A stretch of 64,000 bases of DNA from M55B127 sp035269185 (GTDB lineage: Bacteria; Bacillota; Halanaerobiia; Halanaerobiales; M55B127), in NCBI GenBank assembly GCA_964430875.1, contig CAYSHP010000002.1:1-64000 (forward strand), in the 5' to 3' direction. The stretch's first letter is position 1. Each line of letters opens with the position of its first letter. Shown one piece after another: positions 8,121 through 17,028 of this stretch. A program made the translations under genes and the position numbers. A model generated the notes under the pieces. That model worked only from the letters and a program-made list of their open reading frames with translations, did not search any database and was not told the origin of the DNA.

Positions 8121-9161
8121 ATGGACTCTAAATTAAGTGAATTAATAATAAATAAAAATATTAAAACGGTCTCTATCATTGGACTTGCCAAAAATACAGG
8201 CAAGACTGTTACCTTAAATCAGCTTATTGAAGAACTATATTTAAAAGGATATAAGTTAGGTCTTTTATCTTATGGCCGGGATGGTGAAAGTATTGATTTA
8301 ATTACTGGACAGGCCAAGCCACCGGTAAAGGTTTATCCGGGCAACTTTTTTATTACAGCTGAAAGAGCTCTCAAAGGTTCTCAATTAAAATATAAAAAAA
8401 TTACAAGTACAGATATTTCTTCTACAATGGGAAATGTTAACCTTTATCAGTCTTTAAGTGAAGGAGAAGTGCAGCTGGTTGGTATAAATAGATTAAGTCA
8501 GTTGATGTATGTTAAAGGTGAGCTGATTAACAGGGTTGACTATCTCTTAATTGATGGTGCCCTAGATAGGAGAAGTTCAGCCTTGCCTAAAATAAGTGGT
8601 GCTGTAGTTTTATCAACAGGGGCTGTTATCGGCCAAGATATAGAAGATGTAGTATCTAAAACAAAATATGAGGTAGAAAAACTCAAGTTAAAAACTATTA
8701 GTAATAATGATGAACTCATTATTCTTCAGAAGTTTGCTCAAAAAAATGAAAGCATTTTATGGACTAATGATGACGAAATAATTAGTTTTAAAACCCCTAC
8801 TTCTCTTTTATTGTTAAAAGAGATAAAAAAATATTTAAAAGAAAATAGAAGTGAAGTAAAGTACATATTTATCAATGGTGCTTTTACAAATACAATTAGT
8901 CGTAAAATTATAGAGTTAAATTTAGACAAACCAACTGTTTTAATCCCAGATGCAACCAAAATCTTTTTAGACCAGATGGAGTACAATAAGCTATTAAAAA
9001 ATAATATTTGGGTGAACGTACTTTACCCTCTTAATTTGATTGCCCTAACCATTAACCCCTATAATCCGGAGGGTAAAGATTTAGATGATGATAAATTATT
9101 AGATAATATAAAAAACAATTTTAATATTCCTACGTTTAATGTTAAGTCAAAGGAATATTGA
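8121..9161 (+). CDS. kamB: P-loop protein, probable lysine 5,6-aminomutase reactivase subunit KamB
   Basis: I identify this mainly from context and from an N-terminal Walker A motif GLAKNTGKT (residues 21-29), with a later hydrophobic strand ending in DGALDRR (about 140) that could act as Walker B. Lysine-fermentation clusters of Fusobacterium and Clostridium carry kamB and kamC, proposed to reactivate the B12-dependent 5,6-aminomutase after radical loss. The MutS-like partner KamC is not in this window. It is the first gene after the sigma54 promoter and directly precedes kamD, the relation expected for a reactivase. No direct functional evidence exists in the sequence. Confidence 0.6.
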   Translation: MDSKLSELIINKNIKTVSIIGLAKNTGKTVTLNQLIEELYLKGYKLGLLSYGRDGESIDLITGQAKPPVKVYPGNFFITAERALKGSQLKYKKITSTDISSTMGNVNLYQSLSEGEVQLVGINRLSQLMYVKGELINRVDYLLIDGALDRRSSALPKISGAVVLSTGAVIGQDIEDVVSKTKYEVEKLKLKTISNNDELIILQKFAQKNESILWTNDDEIISFKTPTSLLLLKEIKKYLKENRSEVKYIFINGAFTNTISRKIIELNLDKPTVLIPDATKIFLDQMEYNKLLKNNIWVNVLYPLNLIALTINPYNPEGKDLDDDKLLDNIKNNFNIPTFNVKSKEY

Positions 9162-9174
9162 AAGGAGGAGTACC

Positions 9175-10743
9175 TTGGCACTAAAACTAGATTTAGATCA
9201 AAAGTTAATTGATCTCTGCAGGAATTATACAGCTGATATTGCAGATGATGTGGAAGACAAGATTGCTAAAAATACAACAACTTCAGTTGAAAGAACTGTT
9301 TTAAGATTATTAGGAGTAGATGGCGTAGATGAACACGGCATTCCTCTATCTAATGTTATTGTAGAAAAGGTACAAAAAGAGGAGGAACTTAACAGGGGTA
9401 TTTCTTACTGGTTTGGTAATGCACTATTACAAACTAAACTTTCAGTACAAAAACTAGCACAAGCTGTAGCTAAAGATGAAGTGGGCCTTTTTAAGCTGCC
9501 TAAGGCAAGTAATGAAGAGGTTTATGATTATTTATTAAAGTTAGCTAGAGCCAAAGCTGATGAGATTAAAGATAATGTTAAAATTAGAAAAGAGATGAAA
9601 AAAGAACATCCACCTGGACCAAAGCCCTGGCTTTATGTAATTGTGGCTACCGGTAATATCTATGAAGATGTAAAACAGGCTAAAGCAGCCGCCCGAGAAG
9701 GAGCCGATATTATTGCAGTTATCAGAAGCACGGCCCAAAGTCTCTTGGATTATGTACCTTATGGACCCACTACAGAAGGTTTTGGCGGCACCTATGCAAC
9801 CCAGGCTAACTTTAAAATAATGCGGGAAGCTTTAGATGAAGTTATCAAAGAAGAGGGCCATTATGTACAGTTAGTTAATTACTGTTCAGGTTTAGCCATG
9901 CCTGAAATTGCAGCTATGGGTGCAATTGAAAGGCTGGATATGATGTTAAATGATGCCATGTACGGTATACTATTTAGAGATATAAATATGAAGAGGACTT
10001 TTGTTGATCAGCATTTTTCTAGAATGATTAATGCCTATGCAGGTGTAATAATAAATACGGGTGAAGATAATTATTTAACCACTGCTGATGCTGTAAAAGA
10101 AGCCCATACAGTTTTGGCTTCTCAGTTTATCAATGAAGAATTAGGCTTAAGGACTGGACTGTCTAAAGAACAGCTTGGTTTAGGACATGCCTTTGAGATA
10201 AATCCAGAGATTGAAGATAGTTTCTTAATGGAACTTGCACAAGCTCAAATGGTAAGACAGATCTTCCCGGATTCACCCTTGAAATATATGCCGCCTACCA
10301 AATATATGAATGGTGATATATTTAGAGGCCATTTAATGGATGGAATGTTTAATATGGCTTCTATAATGACCAATCAAAGTATACAGCTTTTGGGTATGTT
10401 AACAGAAGCAATTCATACTCCCTTCTTACAGGATAGGGCCTTAAGTATTGAAAATGCAAAACATGTATTTAATTCAGCCCGTAATATTAGTGATGAAATT
10501 CAGTTTAAACCGGATGGTAAGATCCAAAAAAGGGCCAATCAGGTTTTAGAAGAAACGGCTGAAATATTAAAAGATATTGCGGACAAAGGGTTAATGAAGT
10601 CCTTATCAGAAGGTATCTTTGCTGATATTAAAAGACCAATGGATGGCGGTAAAGGCTCTGATGGTGTTATTAAAAAATCACCGGATTACTTTAATCCCTT
10701 TATAGATATCTTTGCAGAGGAGTTGGATCTAGATGCTAGATAA
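9175..10743 (+). CDS. kamD: Lysine 5,6-aminomutase, alpha subunit
   Basis: KamD is the large subunit of the adenosylcobalamin- and PLP-dependent enzyme that moves the terminal amino group of L-beta-lysine (or D-lysine) to carbon 5. The protein has the conserved block IRSTAQSLLDYVP followed by EGFGGTYAT, typical of the barrel domain. An ATG exists at 9139 but overlaps kamB and lacks a ribosome site. The TTG at 9175 follows AAAGGAGGAG (9161-9170) and gives 522 residues starting ALKLDLDQ, which fits the family length. It overlaps kamE by 11 nt, implying coupled translation of the two subunits. Confidence 0.93.
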   Translation: MALKLDLDQKLIDLCRNYTADIADDVEDKIAKNTTTSVERTVLRLLGVDGVDEHGIPLSNVIVEKVQKEEELNRGISYWFGNALLQTKLSVQKLAQAVAKDEVGLFKLPKASNEEVYDYLLKLARAKADEIKDNVKIRKEMKKEHPPGPKPWLYVIVATGNIYEDVKQAKAAAREGADIIAVIRSTAQSLLDYVPYGPTTEGFGGTYATQANFKIMREALDEVIKEEGHYVQLVNYCSGLAMPEIAAMGAIERLDMMLNDAMYGILFRDINMKRTFVDQHFSRMINAYAGVIINTGEDNYLTTADAVKEAHTVLASQFINEELGLRTGLSKEQLGLGHAFEINPEIEDSFLMELAQAQMVRQIFPDSPLKYMPPTKYMNGDIFRGHLMDGMFNMASIMTNQSIQLLGMLTEAIHTPFLQDRALSIENAKHVFNSARNISDEIQFKPDGKIQKRANQVLEETAEILKDIADKGLMKSLSEGIFADIKRPMDGGKGSDGVIKKSPDYFNPFIDIFAEELDLDAR

Positions 10744-11482
10744 AGATAATATGATAAAAGCATATGGAGATACCTATAATGACGGCAAAATTCAGTTAAG
10801 CTTTACCCTACCTGTACAAAAAGGAGTAGAAGCTGAAGAAGCAGCCCGGGTTTACTGTGCTAAGATGGGTTTAAAAGAAGTTGAAGTTGTAGATATGAAA
10901 GACTTAAGAGAAGGTTTTACTTTTTTTGTAGTTTATGCGATAGCAGATGTCTTTGTTAATTTAGATAAGATTAATGTAGCTAAGATTGAAACAGAAGAGA
11001 TGAGCTATTATGAAATTAATGACTATATCAAAGAAAAGATAGGCAAACCATTGACTGTAGTTGGGGCCTGTACAGGTTCAGATGCCCACACAGTCGGTTT
11101 AGATGCAATTCTCAATATGAAGGGTTATGCTGGTGAATATGGACTTGAGAGGTACCCTCAGTTTAATACTTATAATATGGGTAGTCAGGTTCCTAATGAA
11201 AAATTAATTGAAAAAGCTGTTAAAGAGAAAACAGATGCTATTTTAGTTTCACAGGTAGTTACCCAGAAAAATGTACATATTAAAAATTTAACTGAATTTG
11301 TAGAAATATTAGAAGCAGAAGGTTTAAGAGATGACTTCATTTTAGTTTTAGGTGGTCCTAGAATAAGTCATGAATTAGCCTTAGAATTAGGTTTTGATGC
11401 CGGTTTTGGTTCAGGTACAAAACCAAACCAGGTTGCATCTTATATCGCGCAAAAAGTATATCAAAATATTAATAATAAATAG
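10733..11482 (+). CDS. kamE: Lysine 5,6-aminomutase, beta subunit (B12- and PLP-binding)
   Basis: The small subunit carries the Rossmann-type cobalamin domain. The DxHxxG motif is D117-A-H119-T-V-G122, with H119 as the lower axial cobalt ligand. K130 (ILNMKGYAG) lies 11 residues after that histidine, exactly the spacing of H133 and K144 in the C. sticklandii enzyme, so K130 should bind PLP. The later SGTKPNQVA region completes the B12 fold. The length is 249 residues. It overlaps kamD and is followed by kal after 13 nt. Activity depends on adenosylcobalamin, whose assembly genes lie 10 kb downstream. Confidence 0.95.
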   Translation: MLDKDNMIKAYGDTYNDGKIQLSFTLPVQKGVEAEEAARVYCAKMGLKEVEVVDMKDLREGFTFFVVYAIADVFVNLDKINVAKIETEEMSYYEINDYIKEKIGKPLTVVGACTGSDAHTVGLDAILNMKGYAGEYGLERYPQFNTYNMGSQVPNEKLIEKAVKEKTDAILVSQVVTQKNVHIKNLTEFVEILEAEGLRDDFILVLGGPRISHELALELGFDAGFGSGTKPNQVASYIAQKVYQNINNK

Positions 11483-11495
11483 TGAGGTGAAAAAG

Positions 11496-11882
11496 TTGAC
11501 AGAAAAAGCAATGATTAGAATGAGAATGAGTACAAATGATGCCCATTATGCAGGTAATTTAGTTGATGGAGCCAAGATGTTAGAACTCTTTGGTGATGTA
11601 GCAACAGAGTTACTAATTAGAAGTGATGGAGATGAAGGACTCTTTTTATCATATGATGATGTTGAATTTACTGCCCCTGTTTATGCAGGAGATTTTATAG
11701 AAGCAAAAGGAGAAATCGTAAAAAAAGGTAATACTTCCCGCAAAATGGAGTTTACAGCCCATAAAGTAATTGCACCCGTAGAAGGAGCCGAATATGACTC
11801 GGCTTGTGAAGTATTAGATGAGTCCATTTTAGTCTGTAAAGCAAGTGGTACCTGTGTAGTACCTAAAGAAAGGCAGAGATAA
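11496..11882 (+). CDS. kal: 3-aminobutyryl-CoA ammonia lyase (hotdog fold)
   Basis: Kal eliminates ammonia from L-3-aminobutyryl-CoA to give crotonyl-CoA, which feeds butyrate formation. The 128-residue hotdog protein begins TEKAMIRMRMS and contains NLVDGAKMLELFGD, the long helix of the fold. The start is the TTG at 11496 after GTGAGGTGA; an upstream ATG at 11394 lies inside kamE and is rejected. The order kamE-kal-kce is the same kind of tight grouping seen in other lysine fermenters. Family hotdog proteins include thioesterases, but length, sequence and context point to Kal. Confidence 0.9.
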   Translation: MTEKAMIRMRMSTNDAHYAGNLVDGAKMLELFGDVATELLIRSDGDEGLFLSYDDVEFTAPVYAGDFIEAKGEIVKKGNTSRKMEFTAHKVIAPVEGAEYDSACEVLDESILVCKASGTCVVPKERQR

Positions 11883-11887
11883 GTACT

Positions 11888-12703
11888 ATGAATAAATTAA
11901 TCATTACAGCGGCTATTTGTGGAGCAGAGGTAACTAAAGAAGATAATCCTAATTTACCAGTTACAGCGGAAGAGTTAGCCGAAGAAGCCTTGAAAGCAGA
12001 AAAAGCAGGTGCATCTATTATCCATTTACATGTTAGAAACCAAGATGGAAACCCTACACAAAGTAAAGAAGTATTTAAAAAGGCTATTGATAAGATGAAA
12101 GACAAAGGTGTTAGTGCTATTATCCAACCATCAACAGGGGGAGCAGCTGGAATGACCTGGCAGGAGAGAATACAGCCAGTCTATCTTAAGCCCGAAATGG
12201 CTACTTTAGACTGTGGTACTACTAACTTTGGTGATGATATATTTGTTAATGACTTACCCTTGATGAGAAGTTTTGCAGATGAAATGGATAAGTATGATGT
12301 TTTACCTGAATTAGAATGTTTTGAAGTGGGCCATATCTATAATGGCTTAAGATTAAAAAAAGAGGGATTATTAAAAAAACACCTTCATTTTGATTTAGTT
12401 TTAGGTGTACCGGGTGCTATACCTGCTTCAGTTAAAAACTTGCTTTTTATGGTAGAGCACTTACCAGAAGAAGCCACCTGGACCGCGGCTGGAGTCGGGC
12501 GATATCAATTAGAATTAGCCTACCATTCTATTATTATGGGAGGCCATGTAAGAGTTGGTTTTGAAGATAATATTTATTATAAAAAAGGTAAATTAGCTGA
12601 GAGTAATGCTCAATTGGTAAAAAGAGTTGTGCGTTTAGCCGAAGAATACGGACGTGAAATAGCTGATCCGCAAGAAGCAAGAGAAATTTTAAATCTTAAT
12701 TAA
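11888..12703 (+). CDS. kce: 3-keto-5-aminohexanoate cleavage enzyme (BKACE/DUF849)
   Basis: Kce is a zinc enzyme that reacts 5-amino-3-oxohexanoate with acetyl-CoA to give acetoacetate and 3-aminobutyryl-CoA. The zinc ligands H46 and H48 are in IIHLHVRN, at the same positions as in the characterised Cloacimonas enzyme, and the C-terminal VGFEDN segment supplies the third ligand region (Glu near 230). The 271-residue length is typical. It follows kal by 5 nt. Its TAA stop overlaps an ATG of the next reading frame. Confidence 0.95.
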   Translation: MNKLIITAAICGAEVTKEDNPNLPVTAEELAEEALKAEKAGASIIHLHVRNQDGNPTQSKEVFKKAIDKMKDKGVSAIIQPSTGGAAGMTWQERIQPVYLKPEMATLDCGTTNFGDDIFVNDLPLMRSFADEMDKYDVLPELECFEVGHIYNGLRLKKEGLLKKHLHFDLVLGVPGAIPASVKNLLFMVEHLPEEATWTAAGVGRYQLELAYHSIIMGGHVRVGFEDNIYYKKGKLAESNAQLVKRVVRLAEEYGREIADPQEAREILNLN

Positions 12704-12717
12704 TGGAGGTGGATATT

Positions 12718-13425
12718 ATTAAGTATAATTTTGAAGGTTTAAGTGCATTATTTATCAACTGTACTTTAAAAAAATCGCCCCGTCAATCTCATACCAGAGG
12801 CTTAATAGATGTTTCAAAACATATCATGGAAAAACATAATGTAGATGTAAAAGTAATTAGAGCTATTGATTATGATATTGCAACCGGGGTCTATCCGGAC
12901 ATGAAAGAAAAGAATTGGGATAAGGATGATTGGCCAGCCATACAAAAGAAAGTTTTAGACTCTGATATTTTAGTATTGGGAACACCAATTTGGCTTGGAG
13001 CTAAATCTTCAGTTTGTAGTAAAGTAATAGAAAGATTATACAGTTATTCCGGCCAGGTTAATGATAATGGGCAGTATATTTATTACGGAAGAGTTGGTGG
13101 CACCATAATAACCGGTAATGAAGATGGTGTTAAACACTGTGCTATGAACATCTTATACTCCTTACAGCATTTAGGTTATCTAATACCACCCCAATCAGAT
13201 GCAGGCTGGATTGGAGAAGTTGGTCCCGGCCCATCCTATTTAGATGAGGGCTCCGGTGGGCCTGAAAATGAATTTACCAACCGGAATACCACTTTCATGA
13301 CCTGGAATTTAATGCATATGGCAAAAATGTTAAAAGATAATGACGGTATTCCAGCTTATGGTAATCAACGTACAAAATGGGATGAGGGAGATAGGTTTGA
13401 TAATCCTAATCCCGAATACAGATAA
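12718..13425 (+). CDS. Flavodoxin-like NAD(P)H/FMN oxidoreductase in the lysine operon
   Basis: This is a flavodoxin-fold protein of the NADPH-dependent FMN reductase type. The N-terminal ALFINCTLKKSPRQSHT looks like the flavin-phosphate loop, and LVLGTPIWLGAKSS is a strong family signature. No standard lysine-pathway step needs it. Start choice matters: an ATG at 12703 overlaps the kce stop but has no ribosome site, while a perfect GGAGG (12705-12709) lies downstream of it. With 8-nt spacing that SD points to ATT at 12718, followed by AAG. I prefer the ATT start (235 residues); the ATG would add five residues. Confidence 0.7.
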   Translation: MKYNFEGLSALFINCTLKKSPRQSHTRGLIDVSKHIMEKHNVDVKVIRAIDYDIATGVYPDMKEKNWDKDDWPAIQKKVLDSDILVLGTPIWLGAKSSVCSKVIERLYSYSGQVNDNGQYIYYGRVGGTIITGNEDGVKHCAMNILYSLQHLGYLIPPQSDAGWIGEVGPGPSYLDEGSGGPENEFTNRNTTFMTWNLMHMAKMLKDNDGIPAYGNQRTKWDEGDRFDNPNPEYR

Positions 13426-13445
13426 TATATAGGAGGTAATTTTAA

Positions 13446-14480
13446 ATGAAAAAAGGAAATAAATATGGGTTACATAGAGTAATTAAACCACAAGGAGTTT
13501 TACCACAACCAGCTGAAAAAATTGATAATAGCATGGAATTATATGATAATGAGATCTTAATTGATGTGGAAATATTAAATATAGATTCAGCTAGTTTTAC
13601 CCAGATCAAAGAAGAAGTAGGAGAAAATGAAGAAAAAATAAAGGAAAAGATGATGCAAATAGTGAATAAAAGAGGTAAGCACCATAACCCTGTGACCGGT
13701 TCAGGTGGTATGTTAATTGGAACTGTATCAGAAATTGGAGATGAGCTAAAGAACCGTGATTTAAAGGTGGGAGATCGAATTGCAACCTTAGTTTCGCTTT
13801 CTTTAACACCTTTAAAGATTGAAAAAATCAAAAAGGTTCATAAAGATATTGACCAGGTGGAAGTAGAAGCCAAAGCAATTTTATTTGAAAGTGGTATCTA
13901 TGCTAAACTACCAGCTGATATGAAAGATACTCTTTTCTTAGCTGTATTAGACGTAGCAGGGGCAGCTGCCCAAACCGCTAAATTAGTAAGACCCGGTGAT
14001 AATGTATTAATTATTGGGGCTGGTGGTAAATCAGGTCTACTTTGTTTACATGAAGCTAAAAAAAGAGCTGGGGTAACCGGTACTGTAATTGGTATGGGAC
14101 ATAGTGATACTAGCTGTGAGCGAATTAAAGAATTAGGGGCAGCCGATATAATTATTCAGGGAGATGCAACCCAGCCGGTTGAAACCTTAGAAAAACTAAA
14201 AGCTGAGACCGGGGGAGAATTAGCTGATATTGTAATTAATAATGTCAATATTCCTGATACTGAAATGGCTTCAGTTTTAACTACTAAAGACCAAGGCACT
14301 ATATACTTTTTCTCAATGGCTACCAGTTTCACCAAAGCTGCTTTAGGTGCAGAAGGGGTAGGCAAAGATGTAAATATGATTATTGGTAATGGTTATACCA
14401 AAGGACATGCCGCAATTTCACTAGAAATCTTAAGAGAAAATAAAAAGTTAAGAGAAATTTTTGAGAGACTATATACCTAA
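13446..14480 (+). CDS. kdd: L-erythro-3,5-diaminohexanoate dehydrogenase
   Basis: Kdd oxidatively deaminates 3,5-diaminohexanoate to 5-amino-3-oxohexanoate with NAD(P)+, linking KamDE to Kce. The 344-residue protein has an N-terminal GroES-like region, with YGLHRVIKPQGVLPQPA characteristic of the family, and a Rossmann fold with NVLIIGAGGKSG (about 185-196). AGGAGG precedes the ATG. It lies after the flavodoxin-like gene in the same run, completing the pathway. Confidence 0.92.
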   Translation: MKKGNKYGLHRVIKPQGVLPQPAEKIDNSMELYDNEILIDVEILNIDSASFTQIKEEVGENEEKIKEKMMQIVNKRGKHHNPVTGSGGMLIGTVSEIGDELKNRDLKVGDRIATLVSLSLTPLKIEKIKKVHKDIDQVEVEAKAILFESGIYAKLPADMKDTLFLAVLDVAGAAAQTAKLVRPGDNVLIIGAGGKSGLLCLHEAKKRAGVTGTVIGMGHSDTSCERIKELGAADIIIQGDATQPVETLEKLKAETGGELADIVINNVNIPDTEMASVLTTKDQGTIYFFSMATSFTKAALGAEGVGKDVNMIIGNGYTKGHAAISLEILRENKKLREIFERLYT

Positions 14481-14500
14481 GTTGGAGGAGTTTTTAAAGA

Positions 14501-14980
14501 ATGAGCAATGCACAAAAAGAAGAAAACTATGAAATGCTTTATGACAGTATGAAAGCTTTAATCGAAGATGAACGAGATTGGATAGCTAATCTTGCTAATG
14601 TCTCAGCCCTACTTTTTAACCATTTAGATAATGTTAATTGGGCTGGATTTTATCTAATGAAAGAAGGAGAATTAGTATTAGGTCCTTTTCAGGGCAATCC
14701 GGCTTGTATTAGAATTGAAGTTGGTTCAGGGGTCTGTGGTTCAGCTGTTGAAGATGGAAAAACCTATGTAGTTGATAATGTTCATCAGTTTGCAGGACAT
14801 ATTGCCTGTGATGCAGCTTCTAATTCTGAAATTGTCGTACCTCTCTTTTATGAAGATAAAATTGTGGGTGTTTTAGATATCGATAGTCCCTTAAAGAGTA
14901 ACTTTGATGAAGTTGATAAAAAATATTTAGAGAAGATGGTAAAACATCTTATAATTGATTCTGAAGTAGAGACTTATTAA
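14501..14980 (+). CDS. msrC: Free methionine-(R)-sulfoxide reductase (GAF domain)
   Basis: The 159-residue GAF-domain protein matches fRMsr (YebR/MsrC). All three redox cysteines are present: C69 (NPACIRI), C79 (GVCGSA) and C103 (HIACDAAS), at the same mutual spacing as C84/C94/C118 of the E. coli enzyme. It reduces free methionine-R-sulfoxide using thioredoxin. GGAGGAG precedes the ATG. It starts 20 nt after kdd, so it is probably part of the lysine transcript; the reason is unclear, though protection of SAM/methionine supply or oxygen-sensitive enzymes could be involved. Confidence 0.9.
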   Translation: MSNAQKEENYEMLYDSMKALIEDERDWIANLANVSALLFNHLDNVNWAGFYLMKEGELVLGPFQGNPACIRIEVGSGVCGSAVEDGKTYVVDNVHQFAGHIACDAASNSEIVVPLFYEDKIVGVLDIDSPLKSNFDEVDKKYLEKMVKHLIIDSEVETY

Positions 14981-15006
14981 TCTGAGATAAGAAGAGGTGA
15001 AAGATA

Positions 15007-15873
15007 TTGGATATTAACAAAGACAGATTGGTTATGCAGGCTGTCCAGGGTGCGATATCTCATCCGATGGCTGCTCGTACACCTTATCGTATGGACAGAG
15101 AAGGTAAAGGAAGAATTTTACCAGGTACAGGCGGTATTTCCTATAATGTGAGAATTGGAGACCCTGCATTTGGCTGGGCCGGGGATCATATTGAACCCGG
15201 TGTTAGCATGAAGATAAGTGATAAAAATAAGTCTAATGATAATTATGGTTTAGGACTTTTAGCCTGTTTAGGGAATAAAGCTCGTATTATTAGTGGAGAT
15301 GCAGAAGGAACTTATGGTTATGTGACAGGTACACATGGTGGTATCGATCATGTTATTGTTGACTTTGAACCTGAGGTATTAGAAAAACTTAAGATTGGTG
15401 ATGAGATTTTAATTAAAGCTTATGGACAGGGATTAGAATTAAATGAGTATCCAAAGCTCAGTGTCTTTAATTTAGATCCTAACCTTCTTGATAAAATGAA
15501 TATTACTCAAAAAGAAGAGTTTATTGAAGTTGGTGTTACTGCTGAAATTCCAGCACATCTTATGGGTTCAGGGATTGGAGCTTCTAGTGTAGCACTTGGT
15601 GACTATGATATTACTACCGGAGATGAAGAAGAAATTAAAAATCTTGGGATTGACAAATTAAAGTTAGGAGACTTTGTTTATCTTAAAGATTGTGATAATA
15701 CTTATGGCCGAGAATTTAAAAAAGGGGCCGGTAGTATTGGAGTTGTAATCCATAGTGACTGTATTAAGATGGGACATGGTCCAGGTGTCACAACTGTTTT
15801 AACGGCTAGAGAAAATATTATTAAACCTAAAATTGATAAAGATGCTAATTTGATTAATTATTTGTATGATTAA
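15007..15873 (+). CDS. DUF4438 domain protein
   Basis: I recognise this as a member of the DUF4438 family, whose function is unknown. It is 288 residues with no signal peptide or membrane segment and many Gly-rich turns (GTGGISYNVRIGDPAFGWAGDH). The start is TTG at 15007, behind AGAGGTGA with 6-nt spacing; no ATG lies nearby. It begins 26 nt after the sulfoxide reductase gene and is probably the last gene of the lysine operon, since a strong promoter for rubrerythrin follows. Polysaccharide- or metabolite-related roles can only be guessed. Confidence 0.75.
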   Translation: MDINKDRLVMQAVQGAISHPMAARTPYRMDREGKGRILPGTGGISYNVRIGDPAFGWAGDHIEPGVSMKISDKNKSNDNYGLGLLACLGNKARIISGDAEGTYGYVTGTHGGIDHVIVDFEPEVLEKLKIGDEILIKAYGQGLELNEYPKLSVFNLDPNLLDKMNITQKEEFIEVGVTAEIPAHLMGSGIGASSVALGDYDITTGDEEEIKNLGIDKLKLGDFVYLKDCDNTYGREFKKGAGSIGVVIHSDCIKMGHGPGVTTVLTARENIIKPKIDKDANLINYLYD

Positions 15874-15901
15874 ATAGAAAATTTTTGCAAATTATGGAAT
15901 C

Positions 15902-15930
15902 TTGACAATGCTACTCATCAATGCTATAAT
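15902..15930 (+). promoter_or_regulatory. Perfect-consensus sigma-A promoter for rubrerythrin
   Basis: TTGACA and TATAAT with exactly 17-nt spacing match both consensus hexamers completely. The predicted start is near 15937. This suggests strong constitutive expression unless a repressor acts; I saw no clear PerR-like palindrome over it. Confidence 0.85.
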
Positions 15931-15985
15931 CAATTCTAACAGTAATAATTATTGATAAGGCATAAACTTTTAAGGAGGAATTAAA

Positions 15986-16543
15986 ATGGTAAAAAATGAT
16001 ATGACTGCACAGAATTTAAGATCTGCTTATGGTGGAGAAAGTCAAGCCTACCAGAGATACATGGTGTGGGGTGACAAAGCAGAGCAAGACGGATTTCCAA
16101 ATGTTGGCTTACTCTTTAAAGCGATTGCTCATGCTGAACAGGTACATGCAAGTAATCACTTTGAAGCTTTAGATAACTGTATGGGCGATTTCTTAGTTGC
16201 TTCCGGGGCAGTATTTGGATTAGGTTCAACTGCTGAAAATTTAGAAGGTGCTAAAGCCGGTGAAGACTTTGAAATTGATCAAATGTATCCTACATACAAC
16301 TTGGTTGCTAAAGATCAGCAGGAAAATGAAGCAGTACGTTCTTTCCATTATGCTTTAGAAGCTGAAAAGATTCACTCAAAATTATTTGGAGAAGCACGTG
16401 AAGCAGTTCTAGACGGCCAAGATTATGAATTAGAAACTGTAAGTATTTGTGAAGTATGTGGACATACTGTAGTGGACGGTACTCCTGATGAATGCCCAAT
16501 CTGTAATGCTCCCAAAGAAGAATTTAAAGTATTTGAAAAATAA
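15986..16543 (+). CDS. rbr: Rubrerythrin-family peroxidase
   Basis: Rubrerythrins reduce hydrogen peroxide in anaerobes using a diiron site and a rubredoxin-type iron. Residues 1-140 form the ferritin-like domain, with YGGESQAYQRYM and HAEQVHASNHFEA as helix motifs supplying Glu/His ligands. The C-terminus has CEVC and CPIC pairs (about 151-173) for the FeS4 site. The 185-residue length is normal. It has a perfect promoter and an AAGGAGG site, and it precedes superoxide reductase, its functional partner. Confidence 0.92.
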   Translation: MVKNDMTAQNLRSAYGGESQAYQRYMVWGDKAEQDGFPNVGLLFKAIAHAEQVHASNHFEALDNCMGDFLVASGAVFGLGSTAENLEGAKAGEDFEIDQMYPTYNLVAKDQQENEAVRSFHYALEAEKIHSKLFGEAREAVLDGQDYELETVSICEVCGHTVVDGTPDECPICNAPKEEFKVFEK

Positions 16544-16595
16544 TTAAAAATGACATATAATTAATACAGAGTAAAAAAATAAGGAGGAGTTATTA

Positions 16596-16946
16596 ATGTC
16601 TAAGTATGAAGTAAAGACCTTAAATGACCCTAAAGATAAGACTGTTTTAGAGAAGAAGCATGTTCCTTTTATTACTGCTCCAGACAGTGTTGAAAAGGGT
16701 GAGGTTTTTGAAGTAACTGTTAAAATGGGTAAAGAGATAGACCACCCTATGGAAGAAGGACATTTTATTGAGTATTTTGATGTTTATGCTGGCGATATGA
16801 AAGTTGCCAATGTGACATTTACTCCTGAATGTGCAGCAGAAGCTACACTTAAACTAAAGTTAGATGAATCTGTTACATTAACCGTAGAAGAATACTGTAA
16901 TTTACACGGTTATTGGAAAAATGAAAAAGAAATTGAAGTTAAATAA
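16596..16946 (+). CDS. sor: Superoxide reductase (neelaredoxin type, one-iron)
   Basis: The enzyme reduces superoxide to peroxide without making oxygen. The catalytic iron ligands are visible: H22 (KKHVPF), H50, H56, C101 and H104 (CNLHGYW). The N-terminal desulforedoxin domain of two-iron desulfoferrodoxins is missing, so this is the 116-residue one-iron class. It follows rubrerythrin by 52 nt and is probably cotranscribed, so superoxide is converted to peroxide and then to water. It ends at a strong hairpin. Confidence 0.93.
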   Translation: MSKYEVKTLNDPKDKTVLEKKHVPFITAPDSVEKGEVFEVTVKMGKEIDHPMEEGHFIEYFDVYAGDMKVANVTFTPECAAEATLKLKLDESVTLTVEEYCNLHGYWKNEKEIEVK

Positions 16947-16968
16947 CATAAATAAAAAGTTTTAAAGT

Positions 16969-17008
16969 ATATCCCCTCTTCGGAACGTACGAAGGAGGGG
17001 ATATTTTT
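16969..17008 (+). terminator. Rho-independent terminator after superoxide reductase
   Basis: ATATCCCCTCTTCG pairs with CGAAGGAGGGGATAT (one bulged base), followed by TTTTTAT. Confidence 0.85.
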
Positions 17009-17028
17009 ATATGTGAGGTGATTTTGAA

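Noticed and set aside
12703..12705. ATG at 12703 as start of the flavodoxin-like gene
   Set aside because: It overlaps the kce stop but has no SD; the strong GGAGG lies downstream of it. Still possible by re-initiation.
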